Shown here: positions 1 to 9,098 of the stretch, piece by piece | Position numbering within the stretch: the stretch's first letter is position 1 | How the letters are laid out: the number at the start of each line of letters is the position of its first letter | Origin: Prochlorococcus sp. AG-363-P19 | GTDB lineage: Bacteria > Cyanobacteriota > Cyanobacteriia > PCC-6307 > Cyanobiaceae | Length of the DNA: 64,000 bases | Assembly: GCA_003280055.1 (NCBI GenBank) | Contig: QCGG01000001.1 | Span: 1-64,000 of the forward strand | Direction: 5' to 3' | Position numbers and translations under genes: made by a program | The notes under the pieces: generated by a model | Seen by the model: the letters and a program-made list of their open reading frames with translations, nothing else | The model's database searches: none | Told to the model about the DNA's origin: nothing

Positions 1-63
1 GCATTATTGACAATAATAAGAAAATTTCAAACAACTCATCCTTTAGGCATTAGAGATTGCTTT

Positions 64-1152
64 ATGGGTAGTACATTCGGAGACTTATTCAGAATAAGTA
101 CATTCGGTGAGTCGCATGGAGGAGCTGTTGGCGTTGTTGTAGATGGTTGTCCACCAAGGTTAGAGCTTGATATACAGAAAATTCAGGCTGAATTAGACCG
201 TCGTAAACCAGGGCAAAGCAGTATAACTACTCCACGTAAGGAAGATGATCGAGTTGAGATACTTAGCGGTTTGGTAGATAACACAACTCTTGGCACGCCT
301 ATTGCAATGCTGATTCGAAATAAGGATCATCGTCCAGGGGATTATAAGGAAATGCAAAATGCTTTTAGACCATCACATGCTGAAGCTACTTACCAAGTGA
401 AATATGGAATTCAGGCTAGAAGTGGAGGAGGAAGAGCTTCTGCTAGAGAAACAATTGGTCGAGTCGCTGCAGGAGCAATTGCTAAGCAATTACTTGAAAA
501 AGTAAATTCGACAAAAGTTCTTGCATGGGTAAAGAGAATTCAAGATATTGAAGCTCAGATTGATCCTAATAAGGTAACTTTTGAAGATGTAGAGGCGAAC
601 ATGGTTAGATGCCCTGATAAGGAGGTGGCTCAAAAAATGATCAACCATATCGAACGGATTAGACGTGAAGGTGATTCCTGTGGGGGAGTTGTTGAATGTG
701 TGGTTTACAACCCTCCTCTAGGTCTTGGGATGCCTGTTTTTGACAAGCTAGAGGCGGATTTGGCTAAGGCTGTCATGTCTTTACCCGCTAGTAAGGGATT
801 TGAAGTGGGTTCGGGTTTTGCAGGGACCTTTTCTAAGGGAAGTGAACATAATGATGCTTTTATCCCTAGTACGGATGGACGTTTTAGAACAGCAACTAAT
901 AATTCCGGAGGGATACAGGGTGGGATCAGTAATGGAGAGCCAATTCTTATAAGAGTGGCTTTCAAACCTACAGCGACAATAAGAAAAGAACAGAAGACGG
1001 TTGATCCACTTGGTAACCCAACAGTTTTAAGTAGTAAGGGACGCCATGATCCTTGTGTTTTGCCCAGGGCGGTTCCCATGGTAGAAGCAATGGTCTCAAT
1101 TACTCTTGCAGATCATCTTTTACGACAACAAGGACAATGCTCTTTGTGGTAA
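64..1152 (+). CDS. aroC: Chorismate synthase
   Basis: Converts 5-enolpyruvylshikimate-3-phosphate to chorismate, the last step of the shared aromatic pathway, using reduced FMN. The protein opens with the family signature [14 protein letters not shown] and carries the conserved [10 protein letters not shown] segment and the C-terminal RHDPC motif. The frame is open from base 7, but the ATG at 64 places the start right at the conserved N terminus and gives 362 residues, the usual length. A weak hairpin followed by a T-rich run lies downstream (1213-1228). The gene is convergent with the aldolase gene. The function is safe; only the start was a choice. Confidence 0.95.
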   Translation: MGSTFGDLFRISTFGESHGGAVGVVVDGCPPRLELDIQKIQAELDRRKPGQSSITTPRKEDDRVEILSGLVDNTTLGTPIAMLIRNKDHRPGDYKEMQNAFRPSHAEATYQVKYGIQARSGGGRASARETIGRVAAGAIAKQLLEKVNSTKVLAWVKRIQDIEAQIDPNKVTFEDVEANMVRCPDKEVAQKMINHIERIRREGDSCGGVVECVVYNPPLGLGMPVFDKLEADLAKAVMSLPASKGFEVGSGFAGTFSKGSEHNDAFIPSTDGRFRTATNNSGGIQGGISNGEPILIRVAFKPTATIRKEQKTVDPLGNPTVLSSKGRHDPCVLPRAVPMVEAMVSITLADHLLRQQGQCSLW

Positions 1153-1212
1153 TAAATAAGTTTCTTTTTACTCAACTACAGTTAGTTTGTCCTCACATTT
1201 ACTTGGAAAATT

Positions 1213-1228
1213 TAGAAGTAAGCTTCTA
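1213..1228 (+). terminator. Weak hairpin plus T-rich run after aroC
   Basis: TAGAAG and CTTCTA form a 6-bp stem around a 4-base loop, followed directly by TTTTATTTT. It lies between the convergent aroC and aldolase genes and reads as a modest Rho-independent terminator for aroC. Confidence 0.4.
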
Positions 1229-1273
1229 TTTTATTTTGCTCATATCTTTGCCGTATTTTTTTCTTTTAACCTC

Positions 1274-1966
1274 CTATAGACTTTGTTTTTTGATTTTTTC
1301 GATCATATCCACTAGAGCAGGATCTACCTCGTAATTCTTGATAACACTCTGCCCTATTGCTATTGCGTCATAACCTTTCATTAGCCATTCACTTATTTCC
1401 TGAATTCTTATCCCACCAGCAGCAATTACAAAGGGTAGAGAGGGGAAAGGATGCTTTAGTGTTGACCAATAATTAATACCTAAATAAGCAGCGGGGAAGA
1501 GCTTTAAAATGCGACAACCAAAGTTGGAGGCTTCTTTTATTTCTGTTGGAGTTAAGACACCAGGTATCAATATTTGATTTAATTTCTGGGCTGTTAATTG
1601 TAGTTCTAGATCCCAAAATGGTGTCGTTGCATAAAGCAAGTCAAGTTTAGATACACATTCAAGAGAAATTGGATGTGTGACAGATGCCGCCCCTAGATAG
1701 ATCTCAGGAAAAGATCTTTTTATCTCTTTTATGAGATCTTTCCAGCATGGATGATCAGACCAAGCTATTTCTATATGTTGTATGCCGAAATTAACAAGTT
1801 GATCAAAAAGATCGAATAAATCACTAGATGAGCAAGCAGGTTCAAGGTCTTTTTTTTTAGGTCTTATGACTACTAAGACCGGCAGACCTTTTAGAGAGGC
1901 TAAGAATTTGTTTTCTTTAGCTTCTAAGGATTCCTCTTTTTGGAGGGAGTTATACGTATTCAGCAA
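1274..1966 (-). CDS. eda: KDPG/KHG aldolase family protein
   Basis: Member of the 2-keto-3-deoxy-6-phosphogluconate aldolase family, which splits KDPG to pyruvate and glyceraldehyde-3-phosphate in the Entner-Doudoroff route. Seen: the segment PGVLTPTEI and then CRILKLFPA, where the lysine is the expected Schiff-base residue, plus HIEIAW with the expected glutamate. At 230 residues it is slightly longer than usual because of an N-terminal extension of about 25 residues. The start is a TTG that lies 17 bases inside the end of ftsH; no ATG is available in this stretch, so translation is probably coupled to ftsH. No edd gene lies in the window, so the pathway role is inferred from the family. Confidence 0.8.
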   Translation of the reverse strand: MLNTYNSLQKEESLEAKENKFLASLKGLPVLVVIRPKKKDLEPACSSSDLFDLFDQLVNFGIQHIEIAWSDHPCWKDLIKEIKRSFPEIYLGAASVTHPISLECVSKLDLLYATTPFWDLELQLTAQKLNQILIPGVLTPTEIKEASNFGCRILKLFPAAYLGINYWSTLKHPFPSLPFVIAAGGIRIQEISEWLMKGYDAIAIGQSVIKNYEVDPALVDMIEKIKKQSL

Positions 1967-3797
1967 CCTTTACGTCACGGCGAATAAGAAGATCTTGAAG
2001 CCCTTCTGAATCAACAGTTTCTTGATTAACAAGCATATCTGCTAACTCGTCAAGAACAGCACGATTATCTGTCAAAACTTTCGTCGCACGCCCATAAGCT
2101 ATTTCAACTAATTCTGACACTTCAGAATCAATTTTCGCTGCTGTATCTTCTGAAAAATCTCTTTCTGCGGCGATGTCCCTTCCAAGGAACATTCCTCCTT
2201 GGGATCGTCCTAGAGCAACTGGACCTAGTTTGTCACTCATACCAAAACGAGTAATCATTTGTCGTGCTACTTGGGCTACTTGTTGAAGATCATTGGACGC
2301 CCCGGTTGTTACTTCATCTTCACCATATACAATTTCTTCTGCGACACGGCCTCCTAGCGCAACTGCCATTTGGTTTTGAAGATAGGCTCGGGAATAAAGG
2401 CCTGACTCCATTCTTTCCTCACTAGGAGTGAAAAAGGTAAGTCCTCCAGCTTGACCTCGCGGAATGATCGATATCTTTTGGACAGGGTCATAATCAGGCA
2501 TTAGTGCTCCTACCAATGCATGTCCTGCTTCGTGATAGGCAACTAAACGTTTCCTTCGGTCACTCATAACCCTATCTTTTTTCTCTGGCCCAGCCATCAC
2601 TCTTTCTATTGCATCGCCAATTTCATCATTACTTACTTCAGTTAATTCTCTTCGAGCCGCAAGGATTGCAGCTTCGTTGAGCAAATTAGCAAGATCAGCT
2701 CCAGTGAATCCAGGGGTTCTTCTTGCAACTTTGTCTAAATCAACATCTTTAGAAAGGGTTTTGTCACGAGCATGCACTTTAAGGATTTGGAATCGCCCAA
2801 GATAATCAGGACGGTCAACAACAACTTGTCTGTCAAAACGTCCAGGTCGCATCAGAGCTGCATCTAAAACATCCGGTCTATTTGTTGCTGCAACAATAAT
2901 GATTCCTGTGTTTCCCTCAAATCCATCCATCTCAGTAAGGAGTTGGTTAAGAGTTTGTTCTCTTTCGTCATTGCCTCCACCAAGTCCAGCTCCTCTTTGT
3001 CTTCCTACGGCATCAATTTCATCAATGAAGACAATACAAGGTGCATTCTTTTTTGCTTGTTCAAATAAATCTCTAACCCTGCTAGCTCCAACCCCTACAA
3101 ACATTTCTACAAACTCTGAGCCAGATATAGAGAAGAAAGGTACATCGGCTTCTCCAGCAACGGCTTTTGCTAAAAGGGTTTTGCCAGTCCCAGGAGGGCC
3201 CACTAGAAGTACTCCTTTTGGTATCTTCGCTCCAACAGCTGTAAAACGATCAGGACTTTTTAAGAAGTCAACAACTTCAGTTAGTTCAAGTTTTGCTCCT
3301 TCGATGCCTGCTACATCTCCAAAAGTCACTTGAGTGGAAGGCTCCATCTGCAGCCGCGCTTTGCTTTTTCCAAAATTCATTGCTGGATTTCCACCACTAC
3401 TCCCTTGTGCTCGACGGAAGAGGAAGAATAATCCTCCTAATAGAAGGATCGGAAAGATGAGGCTGCTAGCTGCTTGCTGCCATGGACTTGGTTGTCTTGT
3501 GGGTTGAACTGCTATGTCGACATTGTGCTCATTTAGTAGGTTTAGGAGCCCTTTGTCAGGAGCAAGGTTTACCTCAGAGCGTTGTCCATCGTTCTCGATT
3601 ATTTGAGCGGTCCCTTGATCCGGAGAAAGTAATACACGACTTATCTGATTCTCTTCTACAGCTTCAATGAAATCGCTGTACCGCAAGCTTCTAGTGGGAT
3701 TGGGATTAGTCGGCTTATCTAGGAAAGCTGTTCCCACGAGGATCACAGATACTACTAGTAGTACATAGATACCTACATTGCGCCACCGTTTGTTCAA
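1950..3797 (-). CDS. ftsH: ATP-dependent zinc metalloprotease FtsH
   Basis: Membrane-bound AAA+ protease of 615 residues; in cyanobacteria FtsH complexes remove damaged D1 protein and other membrane proteins. Two N-terminal membrane segments (about residues 8-25 and 110-128) flank a lumenal domain. The AAA module has Walker A GPPGTGKT (200-207), Walker B VFIDEID (256-262) and an arginine-finger region near 317-323. The zinc site HEAGH is at 422-426. The start is TTG, giving MNKRWRN. It lies 46 bases downstream of sat and overlaps the aldolase gene by 17 bases. Which of the several cyanobacterial FtsH paralogues it is cannot be settled by eye. Confidence 0.95.
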   Translation of the reverse strand: MNKRWRNVGIYVLLVVSVILVGTAFLDKPTNPNPTRSLRYSDFIEAVEENQISRVLLSPDQGTAQIIENDGQRSEVNLAPDKGLLNLLNEHNVDIAVQPTRQPSPWQQAASSLIFPILLLGGLFFLFRRAQGSSGGNPAMNFGKSKARLQMEPSTQVTFGDVAGIEGAKLELTEVVDFLKSPDRFTAVGAKIPKGVLLVGPPGTGKTLLAKAVAGEADVPFFSISGSEFVEMFVGVGASRVRDLFEQAKKNAPCIVFIDEIDAVGRQRGAGLGGGNDEREQTLNQLLTEMDGFEGNTGIIIVAATNRPDVLDAALMRPGRFDRQVVVDRPDYLGRFQILKVHARDKTLSKDVDLDKVARRTPGFTGADLANLLNEAAILAARRELTEVSNDEIGDAIERVMAGPEKKDRVMSDRRKRLVAYHEAGHALVGALMPDYDPVQKISIIPRGQAGGLTFFTPSEERMESGLYSRAYLQNQMAVALGGRVAEEIVYGEDEVTTGASNDLQQVAQVARQMITRFGMSDKLGPVALGRSQGGMFLGRDIAAERDFSEDTAAKIDSEVSELVEIAYGRATKVLTDNRAVLDELADMLVNQETVDSEGLQDLLIRRDVKVAEYV

Positions 3798-3843
3798 GGT
3801 TCTTTAGCCGTTATTGAATGAATGTTAATAGGGTGAGACCTCC

Positions 3844-5016
3844 TCATGCGTTTCTTAGTACTTCAACCACACTTTTGAAGGCAAACCATTCAGGGATTTC
3901 TTCACCGCTTCTAAGCATTTTTCGGAATTGCGTACCACTTAGTTTTTTTACATGCAGGCCCCTTGTTTCAGCGTGTTCAGCAGTGACATAGCCCTCTTCG
4001 TCAGTGAAAACTAGATTCATTGAGGGAACAGTTTCCATTGCTAATTCGGAGGCAAAATCTTTTGCGAAGTTTTGAGCATCGTATGGGCCATAGAAGTCAT
4101 CCCCCGAAAGAGAGGATTTGCAACCTGCCATGTCACGGCCAATAATGAAATGAGTGCATCCGTAGTTTCTTCGGATTATCATGTGCTGCAGAGCTTCTCG
4201 AGGCCCTGCCATATGCATTGCATATGGCAGGTAAGCCCATTTGATTCGAGAATTATCAACTTCTTCGGCCAATCTTTCATAAGTTTGGAACCTTATAGCT
4301 CCAGGAATATCGTCGCTTTGCGTGGGTCCGCAAGTTGGGTGGACAAGAACCACTGCGTTTTTACTTACGTTGCTCGCATGAAGTGCTCGCGTAAATAATT
4401 CGTAGTGTGCTCTGTGAATAGGATTACGACATTGAAAGGCGACTACATCTTCTCCTGATGGCAACTCAGACCTTACCTGAGCTGGAGTTTTGCAGGGAAA
4501 AACTCTTTTTGGTAATTCCAGTCCTTGTAAACCACCTCCAAGGTAAAAACGCTTTCGTTCGGTAGCAATCATCCTGACAGCAGGGTGCTCTAATGATGTA
4601 GTGCCATAACAGCCTTGAGCTTCTAATACTTTGTCTGGTTCCCACTTCTCTTCAATATTTAAAACTGCAAGGCTTTGCCCTTTATAAGTTAGAAGTACTT
4701 TGTCCCCAATTGAAAGATCTTCTCGATCAGTATCAATTACGACAGGTAGGCCAAATAAATAACCTGAGGTAGTTCGATTTGTTTGAACTACAGCCTCGTA
4801 ATCAGCTTTCATCATGAAGCCTCTTTCTGGCGAGAAACCACCTATGACGAGTAGCTCAACATCGCATGCGTTTCTATCGGAGCATTCCAATGTCTTGTTT
4901 GCTGAGGCTTTGATTTCTTCTTTTTGTCCTTCAGGGACCATTAAGTCAACAAGTGTTCCTCCATAAGGAGAGATCACTCCATTAGAAGGCATAGATTCAT
5001 TGGGATTGCCAATCAT
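3844..5016 (-). CDS. sat: Sulfate adenylyltransferase (ATP sulfurylase)
   Basis: Activates sulfate with ATP to adenosine-5'-phosphosulfate, the entry step of assimilatory sulfate reduction. The 390-residue protein has the nucleotide-binding QCRNPIHRAHYEL segment, the related HPTCGPTQSDDIPG region and GRDMAGC, all landmarks of the single-domain Sat enzyme. There is no fused APS kinase domain. A start at the internal methionine nine residues on (MPSNGVISPYGG) is also possible. The gene lies between psbO, from which a long hairpin separates it, and ftsH. Confidence 0.94.
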   Translation of the reverse strand: MIGNPNESMPSNGVISPYGGTLVDLMVPEGQKEEIKASANKTLECSDRNACDVELLVIGGFSPERGFMMKADYEAVVQTNRTTSGYLFGLPVVIDTDREDLSIGDKVLLTYKGQSLAVLNIEEKWEPDKVLEAQGCYGTTSLEHPAVRMIATERKRFYLGGGLQGLELPKRVFPCKTPAQVRSELPSGEDVVAFQCRNPIHRAHYELFTRALHASNVSKNAVVLVHPTCGPTQSDDIPGAIRFQTYERLAEEVDNSRIKWAYLPYAMHMAGPREALQHMIIRRNYGCTHFIIGRDMAGCKSSLSGDDFYGPYDAQNFAKDFASELAMETVPSMNLVFTDEEGYVTAEHAETRGLHVKKLSGTQFRKMLRSGEEIPEWFAFKSVVEVLRNA

Positions 5017-5062
5017 TTTGATATTTGATTGCGAGAAAATTTTTAAGATAAGAACCTTAAAT

Positions 5063-5119
5063 CATCAAATTTCCACTAGTAGGGGAGCCTTAAGCTTCCC
5101 TACTAGTGGAAATTTGATG
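5063..5119 (-). terminator. 57-base palindrome between psbO and sat
   Basis: The two arms pair over 22 uninterrupted bases (CATCAAATTTCCACTAGTAG onward), then one mismatch in the psbO-sense RNA and three more pairs, around a 5-base loop CTTAA. No clean T tract follows. It lies 37 bases beyond the psbO stop and 46 bases before the sat start, so it may act as a terminator or as a 3'-end stabiliser of psbO mRNA. Confidence 0.7.
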
Positions 5120-5156
5120 TCGCTAATTTGATATTTGGTTGGTCAGCTTGTAGTGA

Positions 5157-5957
5157 TCAAGCTTTACGCCCATATAGGGTTCCAGTGATTTTGACATCAA
5201 CAGGATCTCTTGATCCTAGGTCATTATCAGAGGGTTGAACGGCAACGAATGATCCGGCAAATTCATTGGTAGCTGAATCAACACTTTCGATAGAAAGGGT
5301 TATTTCACCATTGCCTGTGAGATCTCTCTTGATGTTTTCCCTTTCAAGGTCTTCATCATCGCCACCTAGAGCAATTAGGCCTTGTGCATATTCAACACCT
5401 GTATCCTTTGCTCTACTTTTTGGGTCAAGGAAGTCACCTGTGCGGTAACTAGGCGTCAAAGTTGTACCAGAAAAGTCAGCGCCTGCAGCAATTGATTTAT
5501 CGCCACTAGCAACCATATCTTTTACTGAGAAGACCAAAGGAAATTCCTCACCGCTAGGAGCTAGGACAGTGATTAGGGCGAAATCAATTCCGCCCTGTGC
5601 AGAGAATTTTCCTCCAGAAAGATCTCCGTAAACCTGATCTATTGCTGTGTTGTTTGCTGGGCTAATGATTTTTGCAGGAACAAAATCAGCTTTTTTGCGC
5701 TTGCTTGCAGCAACCTTTACAAAGATCTCAGTTGGCTGCAGGCATAGTTCTTTAAAGCTTCCATCGGCAGTGATGGAACCTGAAGATCCAGAACTGATGC
5801 TTTTGCAAGTGTTAGCTTGGCCTGAATTAACAACTTTGCCAAATTCAGAATTGCCCCTTTCGTTCCCTAGAACGAATGCGGCTGAGGCACTGCTTGGTGC
5901 AGTAATAAAGGTTAGACAGAAAGCCAGCACCAAGGCCAGCAAAGGACGAAACAGCAT
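5157..5957 (-). CDS. psbO: Photosystem II manganese-stabilizing protein PsbO
   Basis: Extrinsic 33-kDa lumenal subunit that stabilises the oxygen-evolving manganese cluster. The ATG at 5957 gives 266 residues starting MLFRPLLALVLAF, a clear signal peptide ending in SSASA before AFVLGNERG. The frame extends 15 residues further upstream, but these precede the signal peptide and are less likely. Two early cysteines (NTCKS and ELCLQPTE) are spaced as in the PsbO disulfide. The C terminus DPVDVKITGTLYGRKA fits the family. It is preceded by a long non-coding leader and followed by a 57-base palindrome; transcription probably ends largely before sat. Confidence 0.96.
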   Translation of the reverse strand: MLFRPLLALVLAFCLTFITAPSSASAAFVLGNERGNSEFGKVVNSGQANTCKSISSGSSGSITADGSFKELCLQPTEIFVKVAASKRKKADFVPAKIISPANNTAIDQVYGDLSGGKFSAQGGIDFALITVLAPSGEEFPLVFSVKDMVASGDKSIAAGADFSGTTLTPSYRTGDFLDPKSRAKDTGVEYAQGLIALGGDDEDLERENIKRDLTGNGEITLSIESVDSATNEFAGSFVAVQPSDNDLGSRDPVDVKITGTLYGRKA

Positions 5958-6363
5958 GGGAGAAAGCCTGATGGCAGATGACTGCGGGTTATTACCACCC
6001 AATGGGTCTCTGGGATCCTACAAGGGTCAAATGACAGTTAGGTTATGCGCTTTGCAGCTCTCAACAACCCGTCGCTTAGTTAGAGGGGGGTAATTTGCTC
6101 TCTAAATTAAGCGCAATGCCTTCTAATACTTGATTAGTGGCAGTTTTAAAGCCTTGAGTTTTTGAGTTGGTTGCCTTGTTGGTCTAGAAACTTAATTTTA
6201 TAAATCAAGGGTTATAGCGATTTTATTGACGACTTATAGGGGGGCTTGAAAGTCGATTTTTGCCCTAATTTTGCTATTGGGAACCAAATCCATTTGCAAA
6301 TTCATGCTTTGGGGATGGCTTGCTTGGCCATTTGAAAACTGACCTGGAAATTTACCTTCATCC
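5958..6363. other. 406-base gene-free region upstream of psbO
   Basis: This gap between psbO and coaBC (both minus strand) must hold the psbO promoter and leader. I see G-rich runs (GGGGGG near 6086 and 6240) but no tRNA, no convincing small ORF with a ribosome site, no strong hairpin and no recognisable operator. Confidence 0.5.
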
Positions 6364-7641
6364 TTAATGGCTCAATCCTGCGCTCAATAATTCGTCTAAT
6401 AAGTTATGAGCCAGTGCAATTTTGCTAGTTACTGGTATGTATCTAACCATACCGTTTCTCCCAATCAACCACCCTCCATTGGTATTGACTTCGAACCCTT
6501 GTCCATCTCGGTCGATCGGATTAGCCATAAGTAGATCACAATCTTTTTGGGCGCGTTTGATTTCTCCTAGATTTTGAATTTCTTTATCCTCTCCTGTTAG
6601 AGCTGCAAAACCTAGTAAAACCTGTCCAGGGGGTCGGTTTACAGCTAGTTCTTCGAGAAGGTCTGGCACTTGTTCTAAGCCTTGTTTGATTACTTCTAGA
6701 AGATCTTTCTTTCTAAGTTTTTTATACTCTTGATTGTTTTTTAGACGGAGATCTGCAATTGCTGCAGCCATTACGACGGCATTTGCATTGAGTTGTAGCT
6801 CTTTGAGTAAGGTTCTCATTTCATTCGCATCTTTTATTTGGTAGGTGTTTAATCCCGCTAGCCAACCCTTAGGTGTTTGGAGAGGACCATGTACAAGATC
6901 TACTTTTGCTCCCCTTAGTTTTGCGGCTTGCGCTAGGAGGACGCCCATTCTCCCACTACTTCTATTAGTTAGTAATCTGGCTTGATCTAAAGATTCAACA
7001 GTCGGGCCAGCAGTTGTCAATAGCCTTAGTCCTAACAAATCCTTTTTGATGCTTTTGCCATTCTCTAATTGAAAAAAAGCACTTTCTATTGAAAGTTCAA
7101 TCAGCTCATTAGGAACCATTCGGCCTTCACCTATTCGATCACATGCCAATAGACCTTCTGAGGGCTCCAAGCAGAGGAGATTTTTGTATGTTTTTAGGGT
7201 TTCCCAGTTTTTTTTAATTGCAGGATTTGACCACATTGCTGTATTCATTGCGGCTGCCGCAATGATTGGTTTTTCACAAGCAAGCAATAGACTCGCTACA
7301 AGTCCTTCTGCTAGACCTTGTGTCCATCTGCTCAGGGTAGATGCACTTAGTGGTGCCATAACTATTAGATCAGCCCATTCTGAGAGTGCAATATGTAAAG
7401 GTTTGGGTTCTTTGCAAGACCATTGATCTTCGTCTTGAAAACATCTATTTCTACTGAGACTTGCCAGTGAAACTGGACTTATTAGATTTGCAGCGCTAGG
7501 TGTAATTACACAACGGACCTCTGCCCCAGATTTGATTAAGGAGCTGACGAGAAGAGGTGTTTTGACTGCCGCAATACTTCCGCTAACGGCAACTAATATT
7601 CGTCTCCCTTTTAAAGGCTTTGGCTCATTAATCTTCATCAA
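6364..7641 (-). CDS. coaBC: Bifunctional phosphopantothenoylcysteine decarboxylase / phosphopantothenate-cysteine ligase
   Basis: Makes 4'-phosphopantetheine from phosphopantothenate and cysteine for coenzyme A synthesis. The N-terminal flavoprotein half (CoaC, about residues 12-185) shows GSIAAVKTP, the MAPLSASTLSRW flavin-binding region and AMNTAMW, which matches the PxMNxxMW motif. The C-terminal CoaB half starts near LLTTAGPTVESLD and has LLTNRSSGRMG and MAAAIADLR. The 425-residue length is normal for the fused enzyme. It overlaps the upstream DUF2555 gene by 14 bases, so the two are probably cotranscribed and translationally coupled. Confidence 0.94.
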   Translation of the reverse strand: MMKINEPKPLKGRRILVAVSGSIAAVKTPLLVSSLIKSGAEVRCVITPSAANLISPVSLASLSRNRCFQDEDQWSCKEPKPLHIALSEWADLIVMAPLSASTLSRWTQGLAEGLVASLLLACEKPIIAAAAMNTAMWSNPAIKKNWETLKTYKNLLCLEPSEGLLACDRIGEGRMVPNELIELSIESAFFQLENGKSIKKDLLGLRLLTTAGPTVESLDQARLLTNRSSGRMGVLLAQAAKLRGAKVDLVHGPLQTPKGWLAGLNTYQIKDANEMRTLLKELQLNANAVVMAAAIADLRLKNNQEYKKLRKKDLLEVIKQGLEQVPDLLEELAVNRPPGQVLLGFAALTGEDKEIQNLGEIKRAQKDCDLLMANPIDRDGQGFEVNTNGGWLIGRNGMVRYIPVTSKIALAHNLLDELLSAGLSH

Positions 7642-7867
7642 AAGGTTCCTGATCTATTAGATGCAAATATGTCTCGGCGAGTTCAGGCCTTTGTATGGCT
7701 ATTGCCCTTAAAAGATGCCAGTCCCTCAGTCCATCAAAAGGTGTAGGGTAATCATCCTCTTCTAGGCGTTTTGCAAGCAGAGCTACTGAAGACTCGTCAA
7801 AAGTTTGCAGGTCCTCGGAGATGATCACCTTTGAAGGTTCCCAGGATACGTCGTGTGGCTTCTCCAT
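7628..7867 (-). CDS. DUF2555 small cyanobacterial protein
   Basis: A 79-residue acidic soluble protein resembling the cyanobacterial DUF2555 family; function unknown. It has no membrane segment or cysteines. The middle (LAKRLEEDDYPTPFDGLRDW) and the acidic end are the parts that look conserved. The ATG start is well placed. It overlaps coaBC by 14 bases. The family name comes from recalled resemblance and was not searched. Confidence 0.75.
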   Translation of the reverse strand: MEKPHDVSWEPSKVIISEDLQTFDESSVALLAKRLEEDDYPTPFDGLRDWHLLRAIAIQRPELAETYLHLIDQEPFDED

Positions 7868-7927
7868 TGGACTGCCTTATCATGCTCACCAGTCTTATTC
7901 TGCCTAAAAAGGTAGATTTCTGGAAAT

Positions 7928-8000
7928 GGGGAATTAGCTCAGCTGGTAGAGCGCTGTGATCGCACCGCAGAGGTCAGGGGTTCGAATCCCCTATTCTCCA
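7928..8000 (+). tRNA. tRNA-Ala(CGC)
   Basis: A 73-base cloverleaf: acceptor GGGGAAT/ATTCTCC, D arm GCTC/GAGC, anticodon stem CTGTG/CGCAG, T arm AGGGG/CCCCT with TTCGAAT loop. The anticodon CGC is at 7961-7963, after T33. The third acceptor pair is G3:U70, the main alanine identity element, and the discriminator base is A. CCA is not encoded. It would read GCG codons. Confidence 0.93.
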
Positions 8001-8014
8001 TACCTGCTTAAAAA

Positions 8015-8290
8015 ATGAGCTTAGTTGCAAATTTATTACAGACCAAAGCATTTCTGGGACGAATCAAGACTTTAATCACTCATTTGGTCATTGTTCTCTT
8101 AGTGAAACGTCTTAGTCAAAACTTTATGAGAGACCTGATACACCTAAAAACAACTGCAAGAATTTTATTTTTTTTTGGTTTAGGGGGAACTGTATCGTTG
8201 AGTGTTGTACAACGCCCAACAGCACTCCTCACTTTTGGCTTTATTGCCTTAGCAGGTATCCTCAGTTGTGCTAGGCCAAAATACTCTTGA
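8015..8290 (+). CDS. Small hydrophobic hypothetical protein
   Basis: An open frame of up to 91 residues starting 15 bases after tRNA-Ala. I do not recognise a family. There are two or three hydrophobic stretches, the clearest at ARILFFFGLGGTVSLSVV and TALLTFGFIALAGILS. An internal ATG at 8126 would give a 54-residue protein holding just these two segments, and that may be the true start because the first 37 residues have no ribosome site in front of them. It is a membrane protein if real. Confidence 0.4.
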   Translation: MSLVANLLQTKAFLGRIKTLITHLVIVLLVKRLSQNFMRDLIHLKTTARILFFFGLGGTVSLSVVQRPTALLTFGFIALAGILSCARPKYS

Positions 8291-8331
8291 GACCATTGAT
8301 GTGGGATTCAAGCATTTCATGATTAATTTCT

Positions 8332-8532
8332 ATGTCGCAGTCGAAGCGTGAGCAGGTGGTCAGCCACCTTAGGTACATCCGTCAGGAACTTCGCGAAATG
8401 CATCAAGGCATTTTGGAAGAAGGAATGTTGCCTGAATCTGGGGAAATACGTGGCGTAATGGCGCAAATGGAAGCACTATTTGAGTTGGTCGAGGGTAAAA
8501 CAGTGAAAAAAAATAAGGCCGATGCTAGTTGA
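8332..8532 (+). CDS. Conserved small hypothetical protein
   Basis: A 66-residue charged, helix-prone protein (REQVVSHLRYIRQELREMHQ) with a lysine-rich tail and no membrane segment. It looks like a conserved picocyanobacterial small protein, but I cannot assign a function. It stands alone between a small membrane protein and ycf20, all on the plus strand. Confidence 0.6.
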   Translation: MSQSKREQVVSHLRYIRQELREMHQGILEEGMLPESGEIRGVMAQMEALFELVEGKTVKKNKADAS

Positions 8533-8651
8533 TTTTATTATTACAATTAGAAGAATTAAATTGAGAGTTTTTTGGTTAATGAGAAAAACGCAATACAACT
8601 CTTCCTCCCTTGCATTGCATTTTCAACTCTGATTAAGTGAGTTAAAATCTC

Positions 8652-8993
8652 ATGGTTAAGAAATTGCAGGACACAGGGTTATATAGAACTTTTGGATTGG
8701 CTATGTATCGCTTGGAGGGATGGGCGGTTAATCCATGGAGGCGAGGTTCTCTTCTGTTGATAATTTTGTTCTCAGCTTTTTTAGTTGGCAGCTCAATAGG
8801 CATGATTAATGGAGTTCTGGCATTAATGGATCCAATAGGGGCTTTTTTTACAGTATTAATATTGGAGCTTATGGTTAGGGTTCGTGGAGTTTGGAGGCTT
8901 AATCAACAAAGCAAAATTGCTGGTCAAATCATTGATGCTGCAAGGATTGGAATGCTTTATGGACTTTTACTAGAAGGATTCAAACTTCTTTAA
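8652..8993 (+). CDS. ycf20: Ycf20-like (DUF565) membrane protein
   Basis: A 113-residue protein with two central membrane segments (about residues 33-52 and 55-72), matching the Ycf20/DUF565 family of cyanobacteria and algal plastids. Recognised from WAVNPWRRGSLLLI and from VRVRGVWRLNQQ followed by the amphipathic C-terminal helix. In plants and algae Ycf20 relatives affect non-photochemical quenching; the molecular role is unknown. The ATG start lies in a good position after a 119-base gap. Confidence 0.8.
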   Translation: MVKKLQDTGLYRTFGLAMYRLEGWAVNPWRRGSLLLIILFSAFLVGSSIGMINGVLALMDPIGAFFTVLILELMVRVRGVWRLNQQSKIAGQIIDAARIGMLYGLLLEGFKLL

Positions 8994-9098
8994 TAATATT
9001 GAGGATTATGAGATTTTTGTGTATGTAATCTTTGCAAAGGCCTGAGAACTTATTACTGAAAAATTATTTAACTCTACTTATGCTTAGGTGTAACTAGT

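Noticed and set aside
705-1079. 124-codon minus-strand frame in aroC
   Set aside because: Antisense to conserved chorismate synthase sequence.
2899-3333. 144-codon plus-strand open frame inside ftsH
   Set aside because: Shadow frame over the conserved AAA domain; serine/proline-rich translation typical of antisense frames.
8224-8232. ACTCCTCAC, similar to the core of the small RNA Yfr1
   Set aside because: The following ACAC and the flanking hairpins of Yfr1 are missing, and the known Yfr1 position (next to guaB/trxA) does not match.
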